A stretch of DNA of 64,000 nucleotides from assembly GCF_050624435.1 (NCBI RefSeq), contig NC_134541.1, forward strand, positions 101,180,805 through 101,244,804, given 5' to 3'. The DNA comes from Tenrec ecaudatus (Eukaryota > Chordata > Mammalia > Afrosoricida > Tenrecidae). Within the stretch, counting starts at the first letter, position 1. Every line of letters starts with the position of its first letter. Of this stretch, positions 12,111 through 21,429 are shown one piece after another. Made by a program: the position numbers and the translations under genes. The notes under the pieces were generated by a model. That model saw only the letters and a program-made list of their open reading frames with translations. It ran no database searches and was not told the origin of the DNA.

Positions 12111-12299
12111 CTGCCACAGTGAGGCTCAAGTACGGCACAAGCACGAGGCTGGTGCAAGACTGAGAAGCGCTTCGTTCCATTATACAAAGGGCCACTGGGG
12201 TGAAGCGAAATTTCTTACTTTGGCTCTTCCTCGTATCTCTGTGTAACTCCCACAAAATGATGGGATGGGATTATGCAAATAGGTCATGGTTTGAGGGTT

Positions 12300-12700
12300 G
12301 GTTTGTGTGTTAAGACGTATTGTCTAGTGAAACAAAAGCAGTGGTATATGTATAAGAAAGAACTTTATAGAGCAATAAGTAATTTAATATCAAGAAGGTA
12401 TCCCAGCATGGTCCAACTCAAGTCCCTGGGTCCGATGCGAGAAAGAGGATGCTGGGAGCAGGGAGATCACAGGCCACTGGGTGCAGAGCTGCCTGGATCC
12501 AAGGTCTGAGGGTCCATGACAGAGCCCTGACAGCTCTCCTCGTGGACAGGGGGCGATCCTTGGAGGGAGAGACAGTGCTCCTGGGAGGAGGAGGGTGAAG
12601 GGCCAGAGAGAGTTCCCAGTGTCTCTTATAAAAAGGCCCAAACCCCCAAGGAGGCATCATCAGGCTGTGACGTGATTGATAGGCTGGACCCCACCCTATA
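12300..12700 (+). repeat. Family U repeat, sense copy of an inverted pair
   Basis: Reads 'tagtgaaacaaaagcag', TATA-rich stretch, then 'atgctgggagcagggagatc'. It lies tail to tail with the reverse copy at 12720-13232. Confidence 0.55.
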
Positions 12701-12719
12701 CTTCCCACAGGTTCACGAT

Positions 12720-13232
12720 GACATACACTCTAATTGCCACAGTCTGTTGCAGTTGTCATTCCCCTGGCTATAGGAATAAACCATCTCAGATACCGAGAAA
12801 GAAAAGCCAGGGCCATTAAAAACGAGGCACCAGTGGAGCATGTGCAAGATCTCTCTCCAACAAGGTGGAAGCTGAGAGGCTGTGGCATGGAGACCATGGG
12901 GCAGAGCAAAGGGGCCAGGCCAAGACCAGAGGCTGAGGCAAGGAGACCACATGATAAAACAGAGGAGCAGGGCCAAGACTATGGGACTGTGAGACAGAGC
13001 AGTGGGCTGGCTTCCTGACCTGTGATCTTCCTGCACCCAGCATCATTGCATGAGTGAAGAGGAAATTATAGACTGGTATCTGGCATATGGGCTAATATTG
13101 GACTTATGGGCTTGATCTGGACTGGGCTGGGATGTCATCTCAAAATATAACTGTTCTTTTATATAAAGCTCTTTCTTGTATACATGAGTGTCTATGAATT
13201 TGTTTCTCCAGTCCACCCAGACTAAGACACCC
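12720..13232 (-). repeat. Family U repeat, inverted copy
   Basis: Reverse complement of the family U order, ending at 'gaatttgtttctccagtcc' near 13200-13215. It shares the middle block (GATGCTGGGTGCAGGAAGAT on the minus strand) with the 12300 copy. Confidence 0.6.
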
Positions 13233-13267
13233 ACCCTACACTCTGTCTCGATAAAAACAAACAAAAT

Positions 13268-13458
13268 TACTGTCATCAAGTCAATGCCAGCTCATGGAGG
13301 CCCTACAGGGCAGGGTAGAACTGCTCCCGTGGGTTTCTGAGACTGTCACTCTTTATGGGAGCAGAGTCTCATCTCTCTCCCTAGAGCGGCTGTGGTTTGG
13401 GACTGCTGATGTTGCAGTTCACAGTCCAATGTGTAATCACTACACCACCATTGCTAGA
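13268..13458 (-). repeat. AfroSINE
   Basis: Antisense copy from 'ctgtcatcaagtcaatgcc' to 'gtaatcactacaccaccat'. Confidence 0.92.
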
Positions 13459-13689
13459 GCTTCTTTTCTGCACATTGTCTGTAAAGGGAGTCCTGTCATC
13501 TATGGTCCTTGGTGATGGGCTTCCTTCTCTCAACAGGACACCCTCAAAGTGCATCCGTGGTATAACATCTATCAGCACTTAATTTCTTGTTATGGTCTTA
13601 TTGCCGAAGCTGTAGACTTATTGTGGGTTCTGTAGAATCAAGCAGATTCTGACGTTGTGAAGCCCTGTGTACTCCTCAGTCCCTAAAAG

Positions 13690-13960
13690 AGATGGTCTTG
13701 ATGGAGCTGGAAGACACTGCACTGAGTGAAGTAAGCCAATCACAAAAGAGCGCATGTAATATGATCTCACGCATAGAAAAAGACAGGAAAGGAGAACCAA
13801 GGTTTATTCGTGTTACAAGGGGCAGGTGGAAGGGCTGGAGGGAAGGGGATTAATGGCGATGGGAAACTCACAGCGTGCAGTGATCGTTGCCATTGTGGTC
13901 AATACGTTCTACAGATGCAAAAAGTTGAGTTGGCCAAAGTTGTGAGACAGTTACCACACG
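13690..13960 (+). repeat. L1 3'-end fragment
   Basis: Contains the L1 3' motif 'gagtgaagtaagccaatcac' and 'gtaatatgatctcacgcat', as in the 17540-18290 and 26215-27035 copies. Non-coding. 13961-14443 is unassigned. Confidence 0.6.
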
Positions 13961-14497
13961 CACTACAAAAGAAAGCATCTGCTGGACCTGCTTACTACGA
14001 CCACACACCTCACGGCATTTGGAGGACTAGGCTCAGCTTCCTGGGAGCCTCAGCTGGTTGGCCAAGTAACGTACTGAATACCTCTCTCTGTTCTAGCTCT
14101 GCGCTCACTGCGAAGTGCCTGGGGTTTGGAAAGCTTTTAAGTGGCCATCCAAAGACACAACTGGTCTCTACTTACCCGAGGAGCAGAGAAAGAAGAGTCG
14201 GCTACAGGTGCGGGGTATAGGACGTGTGGCCACTTGCCTCCATGCTGTAAGACAAGGCAAACTAAATCATACCCAGCTACCATGAACATTTTGAGAAAAG
14301 ATTCCATAGAAGAATCAATAGAAGTTCAAATTCCCCGTGACTAGATTTGTTGAAGTCAAGGGGACAAGATGAACCCCTATTACTCTGAGATGATTTTAAA
14401 CCAAAAACATCCCCTGAAGTCTTCTTAGAACCAAACTCTAGTCCACCTTTGTGGGAAACAGAACGATTTCTCCCAAGTTGTCTCCCCCAAATATATG

Positions 14498-14503
14498 CCA
14501 AAC
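14498..14503. repeat. Target-site duplication, left copy (provirus)
   Basis: ccaaac, identical to 16531-16536. Six bases is the usual duplication for betaretroviral integration. It lies within the older solo LTR. Confidence 0.9.
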
Positions 14504-14807
14504 TGTCCTGACCCGCAGGAACTTCAACGCAGACCCTGGAGGAGGGAGTGGGAATTGGGGAGACAAGAGACACGAGAAATCGAGACAAGACAGTCTCATC
14601 AAGTCTCGTTTATTGAATAAAAGGCTACAGCCTATACAGGCCAGGGAAAGGGAAAAAAGCCACAGGTGTTTCCCTGAGAACAATGACCGCAGAAAAAAAC
14701 AGTTCCTGTGGAAAGTTACAGAGCTCAGGCAATAAAGATCAAGACAATGGCTGGGCCTCATGGCTCCAGACAGGCAAGGTCATGGCCGGGCCTCATGGCT
14801 CCAGACA
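14504..14807 (-). repeat. Proviral 3' LTR (304 bp)
   Basis: Bounded by TG/CA ends. It carries AATAAA on the minus strand at 14609-14614. The TATA region present in the other LTR is mutated here. About a dozen substitutions and a few small indels separate it from the 5' LTR, and it lacks the 41-bp duplication found there. Confidence 0.92.
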
Positions 14808-14820
14808 AGTCCCCCCTTTT
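14808..14820 (-). other. Polypurine tract of the provirus
   Basis: On the minus strand this reads AAAAGGGGGGACT and directly abuts the 3' LTR. That is the expected position and composition for the plus-strand DNA primer of a retrovirus. Confidence 0.85.
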
Positions 14821-15032
14821 TATTTTGTAAAGCCAAGAGAGATCCCTTCGGGAACTGCGTCTGTCTTAGGTTGTCAGGCATCAAGAGTCATCCTTACCCG
14901 TCATTGATCAATGGAATGCTTTCATAAAATAAGAGCAAACCAATGTCTGTCTTAGGTTGGTATGTCTTGTGCCGATCTTACCCGTCATTGACTGTCCAGT
15001 TCAGCACACAAGGGCAGGGGGTCTTATCATAA

Positions 15033-15230
15033 CTACTCGTATGAGCCACCCTGTTCGCACATCTCAAGGCGGTAATAGACCTGTATAGGCTTTGCCTGGA
15101 TGGCCTCAATCTGTTGCTTGACCAATGCCATGAGCTTGTAAATCACCACAGGTCCCAGTGAGAGCAAGAGTAATAGGCTAACCAAGGGGCCCAAAAGTGG
15201 TAAGAGATAGGGCAAAAGCCCGTTCAGCCA
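15033..15230 (-). pseudogene. env: env transmembrane-subunit tail fragment of the provirus
   Basis: About 60 codons end in a stop at 15033. The start of the fragment is a strongly hydrophobic stretch, as expected of a membrane-spanning segment. A short polar tail follows. Spacing and character match the C-terminal end of the type D/gamma-type retroviral transmembrane protein. The ectodomain, fusion peptide and surface subunit are absent. The fragment is fused at about 15225-15235, out of frame, to capsid sequence by the internal deletion, so no start codon or signal peptide remains. Confidence 0.8.
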
Positions 15231-16033
15231 AAGAATCTAAAAGGGCTAAGCTGTATGGAGAGGTAGCCCCATATTGAGAAACAGCCTTTTTTAATTCCTT
15301 TATGAGGGCGAATTTGAGCCCAACTTAATTTCGGACAGGCTCCCCCTGCTCATCTATGGTCTCGGTAACTGGGAAAGCATGTACAGGAGAGAAATCCCCC
15401 TCCTCTCTTTCTGCAGGCATTTTCTTTGTAGGGAGCTGTTGCCTAGGCTGTTGAAGTGGGCGGGCCATTTCCGTCCCTTTTTCTGGGTCTGACACCCTTT
15501 GACTCCTTGATCTCAATGTCTGCAGCCTGGTAACCAAATACTGATGTAACTCTTCTAGTTTTATCTGTTCTTTAAGCTGACTAATTTTTTCTTTAAGTAC
15601 CTCTATTATAGGGGGACCCTTGGCCTCCTCTTCATCACTTTCTAGGGAAATAATGTCAATCTCCTTCTCTGGTGGAGACTCTCTGAGATCTGTTTTAGAA
15701 CTTACTTTTAATATTTTTTCCGTCTGGGCGATGGCCGCCGTTATTTGCAGACAACTCTCCTTTCTATCTATCAAATCTTTAAATTTCAATAAGAAAAAGC
15801 TGTAACAGGAATTCTTTCCAGTCCAAAGACCTCATAATAATGCTCCAAAGCACTGCCAACCCTTTCCCATCTTTCTATATCAATCATCCCTTCCTGCGAA
15901 ACCAAGGACATGTATCTTTTATAAAGTCAAAAAATTTAAATAAATCACAACTTTTAACCTTTACTCCTTTTGTCTTTAAAGCCTCTTTCAATTGTTTAAC
16001 ATAAATCTGATGCTGGCTTAATTCTTGTCCCAT
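15225..16033 (-). pseudogene. gag: gag remnant: matrix, linker and start of capsid, broken
   Basis: Starts at ATG 16033 with a glycine second codon (myristoylation type). The first frame stops at 15884-15886 after 49 codons because of a frameshift just upstream. The second frame runs to a stop at 15786-15788. The third is open from 15789 to a stop at 15325-15327 and covers the C-terminal matrix and an acidic, proline-containing linker. Capsid N-terminal sequence continues past that stop to about 15230, where the deletion joins it to env. Similarity is to betaretroviral Gag of the type D group. At least three disabling lesions are present. Confidence 0.85.
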
Positions 16034-16042
16034 TTTCAGGCG

Positions 16043-16117
16043 CTTTTACTCACCTTCAGTCTCGGTGCGGCAGGCTCCCGCTGCGGACGAAGGATTTTTC
16101 TTTCACTTTTACTCACC
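16043..16117 (-). promoter_or_regulatory. Proviral leader with a repeated splice-donor-like motif
   Basis: GGTGAGTAAAAG occurs twice on the minus strand, at 16106-16117 and 16043-16054, 63 bp apart. GGTGAGT is a consensus 5' splice site and lies where retroviruses place the major splice donor, just before gag. Whether the doubling is ancestral or copy-specific is unknown. Confidence 0.5.
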
Positions 16118-16162
16118 GGCCTACTTTGGCGCCTTCTTCCTCATGGTATCCCTCGTATCCGG

Positions 16163-16180
16163 GCCCCACGTTGGGTGCCA
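16163..16180 (-). other. Primer binding site, tRNA-Lys type
   Basis: On the minus strand TGGCACCCAACGTGGGGC lies two bases inside the 5' LTR. It matches the tRNA-Lys(1,2) primer site used by betaretroviruses with a single G-to-A difference (known family site TGGCGCCC...). This fixes the orientation and the LTR boundary. Confidence 0.9.
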
Positions 16181-16182
16181 GA

Positions 16183-16530
16183 TGTCCCGACCCGCAGGAA
16201 CTTCAACGCAGACCCTGGAGGAGGGAGTGGGAATTGAGGGGGACAAGAGACACGAGAAATAGAGACAAGACAGCAGTCTCATCAAGTCTCGTTTATTGAG
16301 TAAAAGGCTACAGCTTATATAGGCCAGGGAAAGGGAAACAAGCCTCAGGTGTTTCCCTGAGAACATTAAATGGGGGAAGCAAGCCGCAGGTGTTTCCCTG
16401 AGAACAATGACCGCAGAAAAAACAGTTCCTGTGGAAAGTTACAGAGCTCAGGCAATAAAGATCAAGACAATGGCCGGGCCTCATGGCTCCGGACAGGCAA
16501 GGTTATGGCCAGGCCTCATGGCTTCCGACA
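16183..16530 (-). repeat. Proviral 5' LTR (348 bp) with internal duplication
   Basis: Same LTR as 14504-14807, with AATAAA on the minus strand at 16292-16297 and a TATATAAG box near 16315-16322. It is longer because a block ending 'ggtgtttccctgagaac' is present twice in tandem (around 16350 and 16391). Confidence 0.92.
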
Positions 16531-17228
16531 CCAAACCTACTTGCTTTCTACATGTGGTGAATGACTATATACTAAGAGGTCAACGAAAGTAGGTCAGAGG
16601 TTATTCTCCCTAAGGGTTATCAGCTATCTAGAGCTATCAGACTATATAGTCTGTCCTCCCTAAGTAGGGCCCACTCTCTTCTGATAAGGATAGTAGTAGA
16701 CTGTTTCCTTATATGAGAGCCCAAAGAGGTCAAGCCCACTCAAGAGTGACCAAGGTTAGGCTGCCATCATGAATCTAGTGTCTGCCCTTCTTATCACATA
16801 TGTGCCCTTAGTCCCTCCCCTTCCTATCATATGTATGCCCCTAGCTCGTCCCCTTTCCATTATACTTATGCCCACTGTATACCCCCCTCCTATTGCTTAT
16901 TGTATGGCCTATTGTACAACCCCTTCCTGTGACGTGTGTCTTTACCTGTAATTAGGAGGCATGCACACCCCAGATATATAAGCCTTGGTTAGCAAGAAAT
17001 CGCTCTCTCCTGCTCTCTCCCGCCCTCGAGTGTCCCATCTCCATGTGGACCACAAAGAGGAGCTGAGGTGAGCATGTACCACGAAATGTGTCTGACTCCT
17101 TCATTTTACTCTCTTCTATGTCTCTTATTCTCCATGACCTTACTATAATCTTTATATATCTTAACCATACAACTGTGCTTACTGAACCCATGATTAGTTG
17201 TGGGGGGCTGGCTTCCCCCACATACCTT

Positions 17229-17539
17229 AACTAGCAAAATCCTTTTCCTTGAGTTTTATGCTTAAGAACTATCTATATGGGATAATCAAGTTAACAACAG
17301 CAAGTCGCAGGATGTTACTAGGAGAGGAACAGGGGAGTGAGGATGGCTAAAGAATGGAATCAATGTCTCTAAGTAGTACACGGCGAAACTTAAAGGGGTG
17401 CACATTTTGCTGTGTGTATACTCAACAACAACAAAACAAAACTCAGAAGAAAAAAAGTCAGTTAAATATAGAATTGCCCAATTCTCCTCCTAGATATCTG
17501 CCCCTCCCCCCACAAAGAAAGACTATCGGGATCCAAATA
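17229..17539. other. Unassigned stretch
   Basis: A-rich DNA between the solo LTR and the L1 3' fragment. Nothing recognisable is seen. Confidence 0.4.
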
Positions 17540-18290
17540 GATACTTGTTAAACGGCATTATTCACAATAGCCACAAGAGCAGAAACAGCCTAAATATCTG
17601 AATATACAAAGTGTGGTCCATACACCCAACGGAATATTACTCAGCCATAACAAGAAATGGAGCCTCGAGAGGGCATGGGTGGACCTTGTAAACACAATGT
17701 TGATATAACCTCCTCCCTGGGGAATGGACAACAGAAAAGTGGGTGAAGGGGGACGCTGGACAGTGTAAGATATGACAAAATAATAATAATTTATAAATTA
17801 TCAAGGGTTCATGCGGGAGAGAGAGTGGGGAGAGGGGGAATGAGGAGCTGATATTAAGGGCTGAAGTAGAAAGCAAATGTTCTGAGAATGATGATGGTGA
17901 CAAATGTACAAATGTGTTGACACAATGGATGTATATATGGTGATAAGAATTGTATGAGCCCCCAATAAAATGATTAAAAAAATACAAACAAACACAATAG
18001 TGGGTGAAATAAGCCACACTCAAAGACAAATGTTGCAGGATCCCTTTTCATGGGAAAAAATCTGAAATTTGCAAATGCATACAGGCAGAAAGTCGGTCAG
18101 TTTTCCAGGGACAAGAGGGAGGGGGAGGCTGAGATTCCCCTTTGGGCCAGTGTTTGGAAATAGACAGCAGAGACAGTTGCACAACATGGTGAATGCCGTT
18201 ATTACGGAACCGTACACTAAAAAATGGTTCAATTGGAAATATTTATGTTCCATATAGTTTACCATAATAAAACATCAATTAAAAAAACCC
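17540..18290 (+). repeat. L1 3' end, split by family T
   Basis: The left part (17540-17698) has the typical L1 text 'cacaatagccacaagagc' and 'ggaatattactcagccata'. The right part (17999-18290) continues with 'gtgaaataagccacac' and ends in AATAAAAC plus A-rich tail. The two halves join cleanly across the family T insertion. Confidence 0.8.
17699..17989 (+). mobile_element. Family T, 5'-truncated (291 bp)
   Basis: Only the 3' third is present: 'aacctcctccctgggga' through AATAAAATGATT plus poly(A). The 9-bp duplication aaacacaat (17690-17698 and 17990-17998) proves insertion into the L1. Confidence 0.88.
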
Positions 18291-18447
18291 AGTAACATGG
18301 TGAGTGGAAGGCCCAAAGACACACGCACAGGAAGTCCACAGACTGTATGAGTCCAGAGCCAGTCAGCTCTCACCGGTCTCCCTGAGGACAACCAGGGGGC
18401 AGGGCCCTATCCCTACTGTGTCACTTGTCAAGAGGAAACGACTCCTG

Positions 18448-18610
18448 ACCCACTGCCATCCACCTGATGCTGACTCATCAGCCGATGGACGGAGAGCTGC
18501 TCCTGTGGGTTTGCAGCTGTGAATCTTGACATGAGCACGAAGCCTCATCTTTCTCCCACAGAGCAGCTGGTGGGTTCGAACTGCAGACCTTGTGCTTGGC
18601 AGCCCCACAA
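18448..18610 (-). repeat. AfroSINE
   Basis: Antisense copy with 'atctttctcccacagagcag' and 'gttcgaactgcagaccttg'. 18611-18971 holds nothing recognised apart from a G13 run near 18891-18903. Confidence 0.8.
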
Positions 18611-18971
18611 GTTCCCACTCCTTACATGGCTCATGGGGATGAACCTAGGCAGTATTTGCAGGGTGGATGTTCAGGCCCAGTAGCCCACCAGCTGCCTGAG
18701 CTCCAACCGGCCTGGCCAACTTCCTGGAGTCTGCCGTTCCTGGCTGTTCTGTCGAAGCTGCCCGCTATGTCCCGTCCCCGAAAAGCCTGTGTTTCAGAAA
18801 GGAAGTGGAGACTGTGAGGGGAACCAAAACTCCAGAAAACTCTGCAGCCTTCCCTCCCGGCCCTACCCTACCCCCCAGACAGAGGCCTTAGTGGGGGGGG
18901 GGGGTCTCCACACATCACCCCCATTTTGGGATCGAGGCCACAGTGGCCCAAGTGTTTTCAGGCCTCTCAGA

Positions 18972-19135
18972 GGTCCCATCAGGTCCATTCCAACTCACGG
19001 CGACCACAGGGTCAGAGGACAAGCTCCACAGGGCTTCCGAAGCTGGGACCGTTGGGAAGCAGGTTGCCAGGCCAATCTTCCGAGGTGCCTCTGGAGGGTT
19101 TGAGCTGAGGGCTTAACTGTTGGACACCTCCACCC
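18972..19135 (-). repeat. AfroSINE, old diverged copy
   Basis: Order 'ggtcccatcaggtccattcc', 'ggcgaccacagggtcagagg', 'aggtgcctctggagggtttg' follows an antisense AfroSINE. A similar diverged piece is at 59478-59582. Confidence 0.55.
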
Positions 19136-20110
19136 GCTCCCCGAGGCCTTAGGGTTGCAGCTCCTGGAGGGGAGGCGGGGTGGGGGGTGGGGTAGCAGAA
19201 CCTAACTGTAGACAAGAGGTCAACTCTTAAGACCACTAGAGAGACCACATGGTTTGTTCTGGAAACTACCCCGTACAGAAGAGCCCCAAGAGGAAGAGAA
19301 AGCCAGCTGGGCTCAGCTGTTCCCTGTAGAAGGGTGGATGCGGCCCCAGGCCCGTGCTCCAAATTAAAGGGGAAGGCAGCCCTCAGGGCCAAGTGCGCTT
19401 CCCGTCTGAGCTCCAGAACCGTTCCTTTCGCAAGCTGGATGCCAAGGCAGTAGGGATTGCTCTCTGCGTGCTCCTGCCATCGTCTCCCTGGCCTTAGCCA
19501 GGAAGGCTGGGGACAGAAGGGATCTTGATCCGTGGGTTTGAGCTGGCAGTTTCCAGAGAGCTCTCCCACCCAGGCATGGTCCCTAGGCTCCATTTGTCAC
19601 TGGGGTGGCAGCCCTGGGAGCTGATGATGGTCCCTCCAGCAGTCAGAGCTCTTAGGGGCGACGTTGCACAAAGAGTTTGGCCGGCAGCGGGCATGTTGCT
19701 TCACTTAGTGCAGACCACCCGTGGCGGAGGTTTGCAAAATGGGCCAGTGGCTTCACGTTCCCCACGGTGCCTCCTCTGTCTCTCTCTGTCCTAGGCCTCC
19801 AAGGCCTGTCACCTGGGAGCCCTGCAGCCTAGAGGACCTAGGTCAAGGGCAGTGGGAACATGACTGACCTTGGAATTTGAGCACTGTGAGCAAACCTCCA
19901 TCTGTTTCCAGTGATCTTGCCTACTGTCTACACCGCAGGCGTGAGACACACAGGCTAACTCTAGAGCCATCCACTGCCCAATAGGGTAGCATGGAAGGCC
20001 ATCGACCTTTGAACTCATTAAGGTTAAATGTAATTGAGTTTTAGTTCCAGGAACAGGGTTTTCCAGATAAAATATAGGGTGCCCTGGTAGATTTGAATTT
20101 CAGCTTAAGA
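19136..20110. other. Unassigned, probably single-copy DNA
   Basis: Frames here are open for up to 193 codons because of high GC, but none resembles a known protein and no splice-bounded exon is evident. Confidence 0.4.
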
Positions 20111-20128
20111 ACTAACTCATTAATTTTT

Positions 20129-20305
20129 TAAAAATCATTTTACTGGGGGCTTGTACAACTCTCATCACAATCCATCCATCCATCCATTGTGTCAAGCACA
20201 TTTGTACACTTATTTTCCCTCATATTTCTCAAACATTTGCTTTCTACTTGAGCCCTTGGTATCAGCTCCTCATTTTCCCCCTCCCTCCCTGCCCCCTCCC
20301 TCATG
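20129..20305 (-). mobile_element. Family T, 5'-truncated (177 bp)
   Basis: Antisense 3' end beginning with poly(T)/AAAATCATTTTA. An 18-bp duplication actaactcattaattttt flanks it exactly (20111-20128 and 20306-20323), a textbook L1-type insertion. Confidence 0.93.
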
Positions 20306-20323
20306 ACTAACTCATTAATTTTT

Positions 20324-20843
20324 AATGTAAGTGCCAAAGACTGCATGGGACATACTTGTTTAAAAAATGATCCATTATTCACCTGAACTTCTAATGCAAC
20401 TGAGGAGCCTGCATTCTTTCGTATTAACCTTTTTTATTAATGGACCCTCTTTGGGTTGGTGAAAACAACTCCTGTGTTCTACATGCGTTACAATGGTAAA
20501 CACATAGGAAGCAAAGAAAATAAAAATTATATACACAATGAAATACATTTAAACGACAGGGTGGCCAAGGTATAAAGCTGTAATTAAGGGTAACAACAAC
20601 ATAAGCTGGTAAGGTTGGCATAGATAGAGTTGTTGGATGTTCCTGGAGTTATGTTGGTATCGGTATGAGCAAGGTTGTTATAAATGCCAGATGGTAAAGG
20701 TAATCCTCATGGAAACCACAGTGATAAATATTATGGACAAAAACAAAGCAGGAAAACAAAGGGATTTAGCATAAAGAAAGGAGAAAGAGGGATAATTGAT
20801 ACGCAAAAGAAGCCAACACTGGAGGAACAGGGGAACAAAGAAG
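20324..20843. other. Unassigned AT-rich stretch
   Basis: No gene. Probably old repeat sequence, but I cannot place it in a family. Confidence 0.35.
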
Positions 20844-20851
20844 GTGTAAAC

Positions 20852-21043
20852 CAGTGTTTCCCAGCATGGGTGATGCCACCCCCTGGGGGCGCTGTAACAA
20901 TCTGGGGCTACCAAAGCAGTGCCTATACTTTATCCTCCGTTATGGGTCACAGTGCAAGCAGTGATGAACTGCCAGGGCCGTGGGTACAGAGTAGTTTTTT
21001 CCTGAAGAGACAGCGGTAGATCAAGTACGTCTGAGAAGCTACG
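20852..21043 (+). mobile_element. Second hAT-type non-autonomous transposon (192 bp)
   Basis: The left end is CAGTGTTTCCCAGCATG and the right end, reversed, is CGTAGCTTCTCAGACG. The ends are related inverted repeats. An imperfect 8-bp duplication flanks it (gtgtaaac 20844-20851, gtatacac 21044-21051). A 'ccaccccctgggggcgctg' motif near the left end sets it apart from SPIN. It resembles the OposCharlie group of hAT elements, but the assignment is from memory and tentative. Confidence 0.55.
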
Positions 21044-21057
21044 GTATACACCCCGAC

Positions 21058-21415
21058 GATGTGTTGCTGCCTTTGAGCCAATTCTGACTCAGCAACCTGT
21101 TGCATGAGACACATCTAGCCTTAGGGTTCCCATGGCTACAGCCTTGAGGGAAGCAGATTGCCCCTTCTTTCCCCTGCCGAACAACTGGTCAGTTTGAACT
21201 GCCTGTGGGTCCTGGTGGCACACTGGACTGCTAACCACAAGGTCAACAGTTCAAAACCTACCAGTTGTTCCATGGTAGAAAGATGGGGCTTACTGCTCTC
21301 ATAAAGATTTACAGCCTTGGAAGCTCACAGGGGCTATCGGGTCACTGTCAGTTAGAACCGAATGACCTTTTTGGTTGCCAGCCAAGCACTTTAACCACTG
21401 TGCCACCAGGGCACT
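21058..21415 (-). repeat. AfroSINE interrupted by another AfroSINE
   Basis: The antisense outer copy occupies 21058-21204 and 21376-21415 ('ctttaaccactgtgccacc' is its head). A sense copy (21205-21375) sits inside. Confidence 0.8.
21205..21375 (+). repeat. AfroSINE nested in an AfroSINE
   Basis: Sense copy with 'gtcctggtggcacactggac', B box 'ggtcaacagttcaaaacc' and the tail block up to 'gtcactgtcagttagaacc'. Confidence 0.85.
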
Positions 21416-21429
21416 GTAAGAAGCCTTAA

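Larger units (their letters stand above)
14504..16530 (-). mobile_element. Endogenous betaretrovirus-like provirus, internally deleted
   Basis: A 2,027-bp provirus on the minus strand. Order in its own sense: 5' LTR (16530-16183), tRNA-Lys-type primer site (16180-16163), leader, broken gag (from 16033), env tail (to 15033), polypurine tract (14820-14808), 3' LTR (14807-14504). A perfect 6-bp duplication ccaaac (14498-14503 and 16531-16536) shows that both ends are intact. All pro, pol and most of env are deleted. Gag resembles primate type D retroviruses, as does the env tail. It cannot be functional. Confidence 0.93.
14450..17222 (+). mobile_element. Solo LTR (740 bp) split by a later provirus
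   Basis: Starts TGTGGG at 14450 and ends CCCACA at 17222. The left 54 bp (14450-14503) and right 686 bp (16537-17222) join across the inserted provirus. An imperfect 6-bp duplication flanks it (cacctt 14444-14449, tacctt 17223-17228). A TATA-like atatataa at 16974-16981 gives plus orientation. No internal retroviral genes of its own are present, so this is a solo LTR formed by LTR-LTR recombination. The 6-bp duplication suggests a class II (betaretrovirus-like) origin. Confidence 0.75.

Noticed and set aside
15033-16033. Possibility that the provirus still encodes a usable protein
   Set aside because: Gag has at least three stops or frameshifts; env has only its membrane tail and no start; pol is absent.
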